A stretch of 48,512 nucleotides of DNA from Pseudomonadota bacterium (lineage in GTDB: Bacteria > Pseudomonadota > Alphaproteobacteria > Sphingomonadales > SMXR01): NCBI GenBank assembly GCA_022566895.1, contig JADFIA010000014.1, positions 1 through 48,512 on the forward strand. The letters run 5' to 3'. Numbering within the stretch: the stretch's first letter is position 1; each line of letters opens with the position of its first letter. Below, piece by piece: positions 31,005-37,709 of the stretch. Position numbers and translations under genes: made by a program. The notes beneath the pieces are model-generated. The model was not told where the DNA came from. It worked only from the letters and a program-made list of their open reading frames with translations, and did not search any database.

Positions 31005-32132
31005 TTATTTGCCACCGCCCCATGAATTGACATAGTCCCGCCACTCGACCGCCTCGGCCTCAGCACCCACTTCCAGCGGATCACGTGTATCGACCATCAC
31101 AGCCACTTCGTCGGTCTCCTTAAGCGCTGCCTTTTTACTCGCTTCAAAGGCCTTCGGGTGCGGCCCGTGGGTAAAGCCGTAAGGGTGAAAGGTGGTCATT
31201 CCAGGTTGGATGTTGTCGCGGCTGAAGAAATTGCCGCGGTGATAAAACAGGAACTCATCATAATCGTTGTTATTGTGATAGAACGGCACTTTCAGAGCAC
31301 CGGGATCGCTTTCGATCGGCCGTGGGCAGAAGGTGCAAATCACATGCCGGTCGGCGACGAAGGTGGTGTGGGCCGAGGGCGGCAAATGATAACGGTGCGA
31401 CATCAGGGGTCGGATATCCCGCCAGTTGATGCGAACCACCAGATTGTTGCCCTTCCAGCCGACTGCGTCCAGGGGGTTGAACGGGAAGGTAATGGTCGAA
31501 AGTTCCTGCTTGCGCTTCACTTCGACCTGCCATTCGTCGTCGCCCTGTTGGGCGCTAAAAGCATCATTAATCTCGGGCACATCCAGCATCGCCTCGTCAA
31601 AGATGGCGTGCGGGCCCACCAGGCCCTTATCCGGCAATTTGTAGGCACCGCCGGTGGCTTCGATCAGAAGAAGACGGGTCGATGAGGCCGGCTCGAGCCG
31701 CCACATGACGCCGCGCGGCAACAGGATATAGTCGCCGTCCCGGTAGCTCATGTGCCCAAAGTCGCAAAACAGATCCCCCTCGCCTTCGTGCACGAAAAGG
31801 ATATCGTCACCGTCGGCGTTGCGGGCCAATCGTTCCATCGCACTCTCAAGCGCCCAGCAGCGAATGCGGCAGGACCGATTGGCCAGAAGCGTCTGCGCTT
31901 TCCACGGCGAGGAGCCGTCGTGCTCCATCAGGTTGGTATCGAAGGCGCGCGGCCTTAAAGGACCTTCGAAGTTCGACCAGTCGGTCGGCGGGTGGCTGTG
32001 ATAGAGGTGGGTCGCCGGACCATAAAAACCCTCGCGGCCCATCTCGCGCTCATAGGTCCCTTGCGGGAAATCCGCATGCGCCTGACGGGTTGTTTTGCCC
32101 GCCGTGCGCGGAAAACTGATCCATCTCTTCAT
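31005..32132 (-). CDS. hmgA: Homogentisate 1,2-dioxygenase (short form)
   Basis: Ring-cleaving non-heme iron enzyme turning homogentisate into maleylacetoacetate. The 375-residue protein is about 60 residues shorter than the classic enzyme (about 435). It keeps the cupin-like core (EGDLFCDFGHMSYRDGDYIL) and the C-terminal ligand region: PFYHNNNDYDEFLFYHRGNF (His and Glu) followed by HPYGFTHGPHP (His). Gene context between hppD and fah makes the assignment firm. The start is ATG at 32132, 35 bases after the hppD stop. The shorter N-terminal domain marks a distinct subfamily. Confidence 0.9.
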   Translation of the reverse strand: MKRWISFPRTAGKTTRQAHADFPQGTYEREMGREGFYGPATHLYHSHPPTDWSNFEGPLRPRAFDTNLMEHDGSSPWKAQTLLANRSCRIRCWALESAMERLARNADGDDILFVHEGEGDLFCDFGHMSYRDGDYILLPRGVMWRLEPASSTRLLLIEATGGAYKLPDKGLVGPHAIFDEAMLDVPEINDAFSAQQGDDEWQVEVKRKQELSTITFPFNPLDAVGWKGNNLVVRINWRDIRPLMSHRYHLPPSAHTTFVADRHVICTFCPRPIESDPGALKVPFYHNNNDYDEFLFYHRGNFFSRDNIQPGMTTFHPYGFTHGPHPKAFEASKKAALKETDEVAVMVDTRDPLEVGAEAEAVEWRDYVNSWGGGK

Positions 32133-32167
32133 CTGACTGCCCCTCTCGCGCCGCTAAGCCGCTTTGA

Positions 32168-33247
32168 TTACTCGGCCGCCGGCTCATCAATCTTGAGAAC
32201 GCCGCGGCGAACCTGGTCGAGCTCGATCGACTTGAAAAGCGCATTGAAATTGCCCTCGCCAAAGCCCTTGTTGCCCTTGCGCTGGATGACCTCAAAAAAG
32301 ATCGGGCCAATGACTTCCTGAGTAAAGATCTGCAACAGCAGTCCCACCTCGTCGTTCCGCTCACCATCAAGCAGAATCCCCAATTTTTGTAGTAACTCGC
32401 TGTCTTCGCGATGGTCCGCAATGCGTTCTTCAAGAAGCTCGTAATAGGTATCCGGTGTTTCCTGAAAATCGACCCCGTTGGCCTTCAATTGCACGACCGA
32501 ACCATAGATATCGTCGGTGCCCAGCGCGATGTGCTGAATTCCCTCGCCGTGGTAGGCCTCAAGATACTCGGCGATTTGCGACCGGTCGTCCTTGGATTCG
32601 TTGATCGGGATACAAATCTTGCCGCAAGGGCTGCCCATGGCGCGGCTGATCAGGCCGGTGGCGGCACCGTCGATATCGAAATAGCGGATCTGAGTGAAAT
32701 CAAAGAGATCGATATAGAAATCGCACCATTTATCCAGATTGCCGCGGAAAACATTATGCGTCAGATGGTCGATATAGGTCAGTCCGGCCGCTTTATCATT
32801 CTCGGGTGAATCGGCAAAAAACTCGTAATCGTCCTCGTAAATAGAACTGCCGTTGTAACGGTCAACCAGATAAATCCGGGCGCCGCCGATAGCCTCGATG
32901 CACGGCGCGGGCACCGCTACGTCGTCACCCGCCACCTTTGCTTTGCTGGCCCCCCGACGCTGAACTTCGATCAAGGCAGCCTCGGCGTTCGCCACCCGAA
33001 AGCCCATGGCGCAGGCGCTGGGACCGTGGGTCTTTGCGAACTCGGCCGCGAAACCCTCCTTTTGCGCGTTCAACAGAAAATTGATCCCACCCTGACGGTA
33101 GAGCGTAATGTTCTTGGATTTGTGCCGAGCCACCGGGCTGAAGCCTAATTCCGTGAATAAATCCTGCAGCAGCGTCCCTTTGCCGGCCGCATATTCGACG
33201 AAATCGAATCCGTCGGTACCGATCGGATTGTCCTGTGCTTGGTCCAT
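32168..33247 (-). CDS. hppD: 4-Hydroxyphenylpyruvate dioxygenase
   Basis: Converts 4-hydroxyphenylpyruvate to homogentisate. The 359-residue protein shows the three iron ligands of the family: His in YIDHLTHNVFRGN near residue 160, His in IQHIALGTDDI near residue 240, and Glu in FFEVIQRKGNKGFGEGNF near residue 320. Also present is LLLQIFTQ just before the last. The start is ATG at 33247 with GAGGAGAAG upstream; the longer frame to 33307 is not family-like. It is the first gene of the operon hppD-hmgA-fah-aminotransferase-phhA and is divergent from marR across a strong palindrome. Confidence 0.95.
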   Translation of the reverse strand: MDQAQDNPIGTDGFDFVEYAAGKGTLLQDLFTELGFSPVARHKSKNITLYRQGGINFLLNAQKEGFAAEFAKTHGPSACAMGFRVANAEAALIEVQRRGASKAKVAGDDVAVPAPCIEAIGGARIYLVDRYNGSSIYEDDYEFFADSPENDKAAGLTYIDHLTHNVFRGNLDKWCDFYIDLFDFTQIRYFDIDGAATGLISRAMGSPCGKICIPINESKDDRSQIAEYLEAYHGEGIQHIALGTDDIYGSVVQLKANGVDFQETPDTYYELLEERIADHREDSELLQKLGILLDGERNDEVGLLLQIFTQEVIGPIFFEVIQRKGNKGFGEGNFNALFKSIELDQVRRGVLKIDEPAAE

Positions 33248-33334
33248 TATTCTTCTCCTCGACGGCGGTCGCCATAGACCCGATTGCCCAGGTAGCAGCC
33301 GGGCCAAAAAAGAACCTCTGTCGGCGATAAATCA

Positions 33335-33373
33335 CTTGCAACCAATTTAGTTTCATATGAAACTGATTGCAAG
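33335..33373. promoter_or_regulatory. Palindromic operator between marR and hppD
   Basis: AGTTTCATATGAAACT (33349-33364) is a perfect 16-base palindrome, extended imperfectly by CAAT/ATTG on either side. CTTGCAA (33335-33341) and TTGCAAG (33367-33373) form an outer inverted pair, slightly off-centre. MarR-family dimers bind 15-20-base palindromes of this kind. It lies 15 bases before the marR ATG, so occupancy would block marR itself and probably the divergent hppD promoter. Ligand guess: a Phe/Tyr catabolite such as homogentisate or 4-hydroxyphenylpyruvate. Confidence 0.75.
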
Positions 33374-33379
33374 AAAAGA

Positions 33380-33859
33380 ATGATGTCAAAACCGCAAAAA
33401 ATGAACGCGAACAGCGTTCCTGAACTGAAGCTTGGGGAGTTCCTTCCCTATAAGCTTTCGGTTCTCTCGAACCGCATCAGCCGGGCCATCGCCGATTCGT
33501 ACGAACAGCGGTTTAGCCTCAAGCTGCCCGAATGGCGGGTTATGGCGGTGCTTGGCGAGGAGCCCGGCCTCTCCGCCAGTCAGGTGGCGCAGAGGACGGC
33601 GATGGACAAGGTTGCGGTCAGCCGGGCGGTTAACGGGCTCCTGGAAGCCGGCCGCATCAACCGTAGCTTCGATGACCGTGACCGCCGCCGCTCGATTCTG
33701 TCATTGTCGGGCGAAGGCGAGGCGATTTACGGCCGCATCGTGCCGCTGGCCAAGCGCTATGAAGAGGCCCTCCTCGAAGGCCTGAACGGCGAAGAAAAAA
33801 GACAGCTCGATTCGGTCCTCGACAAGCTGGCCCGGATCGAGCACGAGCTTTGGGAATAG
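33380..33859 (+). CDS. MarR-family transcriptional regulator of the Phe/Tyr operon
   Basis: The 159-residue protein has the MarR winged helix: PEWRVMAVLGEEPGLSASQV, then the recognition helix region MDKVAVSRAVNGLLEAGRI, and the wing DDRDRRRSILSLSGEG. Flanking N- and C-terminal helices form the dimer. It is divergent from hppD with the 16-base palindrome directly upstream, so autoregulation and repression of the tyrosine operon are likely. Two adjacent ATGs (33380 and 33383) are possible starts, behind a poor AAGAAAAG. The stop is followed after 23 bases by a leftward terminator. Confidence 0.92.
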   Translation: MMSKPQKMNANSVPELKLGEFLPYKLSVLSNRISRAIADSYEQRFSLKLPEWRVMAVLGEEPGLSASQVAQRTAMDKVAVSRAVNGLLEAGRINRSFDDRDRRRSILSLSGEGEAIYGRIVPLAKRYEEALLEGLNGEEKRQLDSVLDKLARIEHELWE

Positions 33860-33882
33860 ATTTTTCCGCTTGATGTTGAGAC

Positions 33883-33909
33883 AAAAATTGGGCGGCCTCC
33901 GCCGCCCAA
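33883..33909 (-). terminator. Strong leftward rho-independent terminator
   Basis: TTGGGCGGC (33888-33896) and GCCGCCCAA (33901-33909) form a nine-pair GC-rich stem with a four-base loop. On the minus strand the stem is followed at once by TTTTT (33887-33883). There is no T run on the plus-strand side, so it acts only on leftward transcripts: the asparaginase message or an independent small RNA. It also insulates marR from antisense reading. Confidence 0.8.
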
Positions 33910-34012
33910 GTACAGCCTATCGGCCTTTGTGGAGGGCCGCCCCCGTAGCAGAGCGGCCCTCGCACGGGAAGGCTATCAGCTCAGGAGGGGTGAGCCGAGA
34001 CAGCCCAAACCA
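33883..34012 (-). ncRNA. Candidate small RNA (about 130 nt) with CU-rich loop
   Basis: On the minus strand this stretch has three stem-loops in order: GCTCA/TGAGC (33991-33995 with 33979-33983) presenting the loop CCCCTCC; a nine-pair GAGGGCCGC/GCGGCCCTC stem (33932-33940 with 33953-33961), extended by AGCCT/AGGCT; then the terminator at 33883-33909. A TACAAT box (34024-34019 on the minus strand) would place the start near 34012, though no good -35 is seen. A CCCCTCC loop could pair with Shine-Dalgarno sequences, as loops of several alphaproteobacterial small RNAs do. The alternative is that it is the 3' leader of the asparaginase message. No known RNA family is recognised. Confidence 0.45.
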
Positions 34013-34034
34013 AAATCGATTGTAGGTCGATTTT
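34012..34034. repeat. Inverted repeat near the candidate small RNA start
   Basis: AAAATCGA (34012-34019) and TCGATTTT (34027-34034) are a perfect eight-base inverted repeat with a seven-base loop that includes the TACAAT box of the minus strand. It could be an operator over the small-RNA promoter or a weak AT-rich hairpin. Confidence 0.45.
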
Positions 34035-34233
34035 GTGGATACAACACAACGTACAAATTCCTTTGCTTCACGATTTCTTAAATCCTCGCTGGTGCTCAGA
34101 CCTGGTGTGGACTTTTCTGTATCGGCATTCGTATTGCCGCTGTCGTAACGCTTAATAAGCTAGTCTTAGGATTCCGGAATAAAAGACGAATGCGACAAAC
34201 GGAACCATAACTGCGGCGAAAGGCTCGGGACGC
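34035..34233. other. Non-coding AT-richer stretch downstream of asparaginase
   Basis: No gene is seen. It holds two further dyads: the perfect palindrome ATTCCGGAAT (34171-34180), and the pair GCATTCGT (34125-34132) / ACGAATGC (34186-34193). Base composition is noticeably lower in GC than in neighbouring genes. No tRNA-like cloverleaf or familiar RNA motif was recognised. Confidence 0.4.
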
Positions 34234-35214
34234 TCAGAATTTGCTAAACACAGTGCGGATTTCGGCCAGTGACCAGCCGGCGCCCAAGGCCAGAGTGAGA
34301 AAGACACGGGACTTGCGGGCGTCTAAATTACGCGCCGGAATCAGACCCCTTGAAATCAGATCGATCTCAGCGCCCTTGTAGGCATAGACGTTCTCGAGAA
34401 TCCTGCCGGCGCCGGTTCGGCTGGCCAGAACGATCGGCATGTTCCCGGTCATGGCAGCCAAAAGATCAGCCGTCTCTTCCGCCACATGACCACCACCGAA
34501 AGCGGCCACCACCAAGCCGTCGAAATCCCCATCCGCAATGGTTTGAAGGATCGCCGAGCGATCGTCCATTACCGCCGCGTAATAGGCTATTCGGGCGATC
34601 CCGCTGATCGATCCCGGGGAAATGTTCGGTGTTTGGGGAATCGACCGCGCCCATTCAACGCCGGTCCCGTCAATCCTGCCCAAGGGGCCGTTCTCGGCCG
34701 ATGCGAAGGCGCCAAAGCTCGAGGTGTGGACTTTACGGACCTGGCTTGGCGCATGTATCTCGCCGTTCATCACCACAAGAGCCCCAGCAACCGGGCGCTC
34801 GATCGTCGCGGCAAGGCGCACCGCATTGGCCAGATTGGCCGGTCCGTCCGACCCCTCGAGCCCCGAATGGCGCATGGCCCCGGTGAAGATCGCCGCACCT
34901 CCGTCGACCATCAGATCGAGTGCGAAGGCAGATTCTTCCAAGACATCCGTGCCTTGGGTGACCACCACGCCGTCGGCTCCGTCGCTTAATAGAGCGTTCA
35001 CTTCTTTCGCCAGATCGATAAGATCCTCGAAGCTCAGGTTGGCGCTGGCCACACTTCGAAAATCGTGGGCGTGAATATTTGCCAGATCATCAATACCCGG
35101 TGCCGCGGCAATGATATCGGTAGCCGAAAGAGCCGGCCTCGCACCACCGTGCTGGTCGGGCACCATGGCGATCGTACCGCCCAAGGCAAAAATATGAATA
35201 GTTGGTTTGGCCAT
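34234..35214 (-). CDS. L-asparaginase (type I/II fold)
   Basis: Hydrolyses asparagine to aspartate and ammonia. The 326-residue protein has the two threonine sites: Thr14 in ALGGTIAM and Thr89-Asp90 in VTQGTDVLEE, with Lys161 in SQVRKVHTSSFGAF completing the catalytic triad. The usual HGTDT reads QGTDV here, a known but less common variant. No signal peptide, so it is cytosolic. The start is ATG at 35214, 24 bases after alanine dehydrogenase on the same strand; the pair is probably one operon. The leftward terminator about 325 bases past its stop may end its message. Confidence 0.9.
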   Translation of the reverse strand: MAKPTIHIFALGGTIAMVPDQHGGARPALSATDIIAAAPGIDDLANIHAHDFRSVASANLSFEDLIDLAKEVNALLSDGADGVVVTQGTDVLEESAFALDLMVDGGAAIFTGAMRHSGLEGSDGPANLANAVRLAATIERPVAGALVVMNGEIHAPSQVRKVHTSSFGAFASAENGPLGRIDGTGVEWARSIPQTPNISPGSISGIARIAYYAAVMDDRSAILQTIADGDFDGLVVAAFGGGHVAEETADLLAAMTGNMPIVLASRTGAGRILENVYAYKGAEIDLISRGLIPARNLDARKSRVFLTLALGAGWSLAEIRTVFSKF

Positions 35215-35238
35215 TACCCTTCCACAGGCGGCGGGGCT

Positions 35239-36357
35239 TCAGGCCTCCAGCGCCTCGCCAGCCGGCAAATAATCGTGGCCGAGATCCCTTGCCGCCGCCT
35301 CATAGGTCATCTTGCCGTGGTAAACATTGAGGCCATCCATCAGGTGCGAATCCGCCAACATCGCTTCACGGTACCCCTGATCGGCCAGCTTCAAGGCGTA
35401 AGGCAACGTCGCGTTATTGAGCGCGAAGGTCGAAGTGCGGGCCACGCCGGCCGGCATATTTGCAACACAGTAATGGACAATGCCGTCAACCACATAGGTC
35501 GGATCGGCATGGGTGGTGGGTTTTGAGGTCTCGAAGCAGCCGCCCTGATCGATCGCTACGTCCACGAGGACGCTGCCGCGCCTCATCTTGGCGACCATTT
35601 CGCGGCTGACGAGCTTTGGTGTGGCGGCGCCCGGCACCAGCACCGCCCCGATCACCAGGTCGGCCTCCAGGACATAGTTTTCGATCGCTTCCCGGGTCGA
35701 AAAGATCGTATTGAGACGACCGCCAAACTGCTGATCAAGCTCTTGTAGCCGGGCAATCGATTTGTCGATCACCGTGACATGGGCCTCCAGCCCCATGGCC
35801 ATGCGGGCCGCGTTGATGCCGACGACACCGCCGCCGATGATCACCACATTGGCCGGCTTGACGCCCGGTACGCCGCCCAGCAGCATGCCGCGGCCGCCTT
35901 GGCTCATCTCCAAGCAATGGGCTCCCGCTTGGATCGACATGCGGCCGGCAACCTCGCTCATTGGCGCCAAAAGCGGTAGGTGGCCGTGGTCATCGGTCAC
36001 CGTCTCGTAGGCGATCGCGACCGCATTCGACTCCATCAGCAGTTTGGCTTGCTCCGGATCGGGCGCCAGATGAAGGTAAGTGAACAGAATTTGATCTTCG
36101 TGCAGCATCCGGCATTCGTCGGGCTGTGGCTCCTTGACCTTGACGATCATGTCGGCGCGCTCAAAGATTTCCTGCGCCGTCTCAGCCATGCGGGCGCCCG
36201 CCGCTTCATAATCCTCGTCGGTCAGCCCAATCTCGAACCCGGCATGCCGTTGCACCACAACATCGTGGCCATGCTCGACGATTTCGCGCACACTGCCCGG
36301 CGTCAGACCGACCCGATGCTCGAGCGTTTTGATTTCCTTTGGCACACCGACCCGCAT
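35239..36357 (-). CDS. ald: Alanine dehydrogenase
   Basis: NAD-dependent, reversible deamination of L-alanine to pyruvate. The 372-residue protein begins with the family signature [20 protein letters not shown]. It has the catalytic Lys75 in VKVKEPQ and His96 in YLHLAPD, the Rossmann loop [16 protein letters not shown] near residue 172 and [14 protein letters not shown] near residue 268. Length and motifs match the family exactly. The start is ATG at 36357. It is first in the leftward pair with asparaginase and divergent from the Ntn-type isoaspartyl peptidase. Confidence 0.96.
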   Translation of the reverse strand: MRVGVPKEIKTLEHRVGLTPGSVREIVEHGHDVVVQRHAGFEIGLTDEDYEAAGARMAETAQEIFERADMIVKVKEPQPDECRMLHEDQILFTYLHLAPDPEQAKLLMESNAVAIAYETVTDDHGHLPLLAPMSEVAGRMSIQAGAHCLEMSQGGRGMLLGGVPGVKPANVVIIGGGVVGINAARMAMGLEAHVTVIDKSIARLQELDQQFGGRLNTIFSTREAIENYVLEADLVIGAVLVPGAATPKLVSREMVAKMRRGSVLVDVAIDQGGCFETSKPTTHADPTYVVDGIVHYCVANMPAGVARTSTFALNNATLPYALKLADQGYREAMLADSHLMDGLNVYHGKMTYEAAARDLGHDYLPAGEALEA

Positions 36358-36662
36358 TGGCCTTCCCCCGAATTTCGTTGCCCAACACCATGCCGTTTAC
36401 GGCAGCGCCGCATTATAAGCAAGCTGACTTCGGTTTGGCTTGTCATGCCTGCAAGCCCGAATCGCTTTGGGTAATTGGCTTGGGCGCATCGCGGCCCATG
36501 GCACCCGGAATCGCGAAAAAACGTCAGCCGGCTAGGCGCGCCGGTTGCCAAACGCGATTCTCTGATCCGATTGGGATCGAACAGACCGGCCTTTTTCATT
36601 GCTTCGGGCCCCCACTTCCTCATAATTGCAAGCCTCTCGGAGCAGCCAGAGGAGGCACCGAT
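36358..36662. other. Divergent intergenic region between ald and isoaspartyl peptidase
   Basis: About 305 bases without a convincing gene; frames crossing it are shadows or weak. It must hold promoters for both directions. A perfect TATAAT is present on the minus strand; GAGGAGG near its right end serves the plus-strand gene. No regulator gene is adjacent. Confidence 0.5.
36412..36417 (-). promoter_or_regulatory. Candidate -10 box for ald
   Basis: On the minus strand these bases read TATAAT, a perfect -10 hexamer in a GC-rich genome. It would start a transcript about 48 bases upstream of the ald ATG. No clear -35 lies 16-18 bases upstream (an ATGACA is 23 bases away), so an activator may be needed. 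Confidence 0.4.
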
Positions 36663-37694
36663 ATGTCCGGAACACTTGTCAGATATACTAGATATTTGAT
36701 CGCTGCGCTTGTGATAGCTTTCATCGTGGCATCGTCGCCAGTCAGAGCAGAGGAGGAGAAGCCGATGGTTAAATATGCCCTGGTGATTCACGGCGGTGCG
36801 GGCAAGATCGATCAGGCGAGAATGACCGCTGAGCTGGAAACGGCTTATCATGAAATGCTTCTGGCCGCCCTTAAAGCCGGCCAGACGGTGCTCGCAAATG
36901 GCGGGACCAGCCTTGACGCGATCATCGCGGCTATCGTGCCGATGGAAGATTCTCTGCTCTTTAATGCCGGCAAGGGTGCGGTGTTCACAAACGCCGGCAC
37001 CAACGAACTGGACGCCTCGATCATGGACGGCAAAACCCTGCAGGCCGGAGCCGTGGCCGGCGTCATGCGGGTTAAGAACCCGATCCTGCTGGCCCGCGCG
37101 GTGATGGATATTTCACCCCATGTGATGTTGCAGGGCGACGGGGCTGATACCTTCGCCGAGGAGAACGGTCTCGAAATGGTCGAACAGGATTATTTTTATA
37201 CCGAGCGCCGCTGGAAGCAGCTCGAAATATTGCGCGGCAATGACAAGACCGGCAGGTTGCTCGATCCCCTGGACGAGAAATTTGGCACAGTCGGCGCGGT
37301 GGCACTCGATGTGCACGGAAATCTGGCCGCCGCAACCTCGACCGGTGGCACCGCCAACAAGCGCTGGGGCCGGGTCGGAGATTCACCGATTATCGGCGCC
37401 GGAACTTACGCCAACAATCGCTCCTGCGGCGTCTCGGGGACCGGCGACGGTGAATATTTCATCCGCGCCACGGTGGCCAGCTCGATCTGCCACCTTGTCG
37501 AATACAAAGGCCTGTCACTCGAAGAAGCGGCAACCGCCGTGGTCATGGAGCAGCTCGTCCAAATGGGTGGCAGCGGCGGCATCATCTCGCTCGACAAGGA
37601 CGGCAACGTGGCGCTCATTTTCAATTCGGAAAGTATGTTCCGGGGATGGGTCAAGGCTGGCCAGGATCCGGTGACCAGCATTTACAAGGACTAG
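36663..37694 (+). CDS. Isoaspartyl peptidase / L-asparaginase (Ntn hydrolase), exported
   Basis: Plant-type asparaginase/isoaspartyl aminopeptidase that self-cleaves to expose a catalytic threonine. The 343-residue precursor has a signal peptide (YLIALVIAF-like helix ending at PVRAEE), then VIHGGAG near residue 40, LFNAGKGAVF near residue 99 and NELDASIMDG. The cleavage site is EKFGTVGAVALD with nucleophile Thr209, followed by STGGTANKRWGRVGD and GTGDGEYFIR. The start is ATG at 36663 with GAGGAGG upstream. A periplasmic location would suit clearance of isoaspartyl peptides or asparagine from peptide food. It is 15 bases ahead of the GMC gene on the same strand. Confidence 0.92.
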   Translation: MSGTLVRYTRYLIAALVIAFIVASSPVRAEEEKPMVKYALVIHGGAGKIDQARMTAELETAYHEMLLAALKAGQTVLANGGTSLDAIIAAIVPMEDSLLFNAGKGAVFTNAGTNELDASIMDGKTLQAGAVAGVMRVKNPILLARAVMDISPHVMLQGDGADTFAEENGLEMVEQDYFYTERRWKQLEILRGNDKTGRLLDPLDEKFGTVGAVALDVHGNLAAATSTGGTANKRWGRVGDSPIIGAGTYANNRSCGVSGTGDGEYFIRATVASSICHLVEYKGLSLEEAATAVVMEQLVQMGGSGGIISLDKDGNVALIFNSESMFRGWVKAGQDPVTSIYKD

Positions 37695-37709
37695 AAAAGG
37701 GGCGGCGCG

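Noticed and set aside
34035-34233. A tRNA, 6S RNA or SRP RNA in the non-coding block
   Set aside because: No cloverleaf, T-loop or SRP/6S signature was recognised; only the terminator-ended candidate at 33883-34012 was kept.
36339-36662. N-terminal extension of the isoaspartyl peptidase by 108 residues
   Set aside because: The strong GAGGAGG before 36663 and the signal peptide right after it mark the true start; the extension is not family-like.
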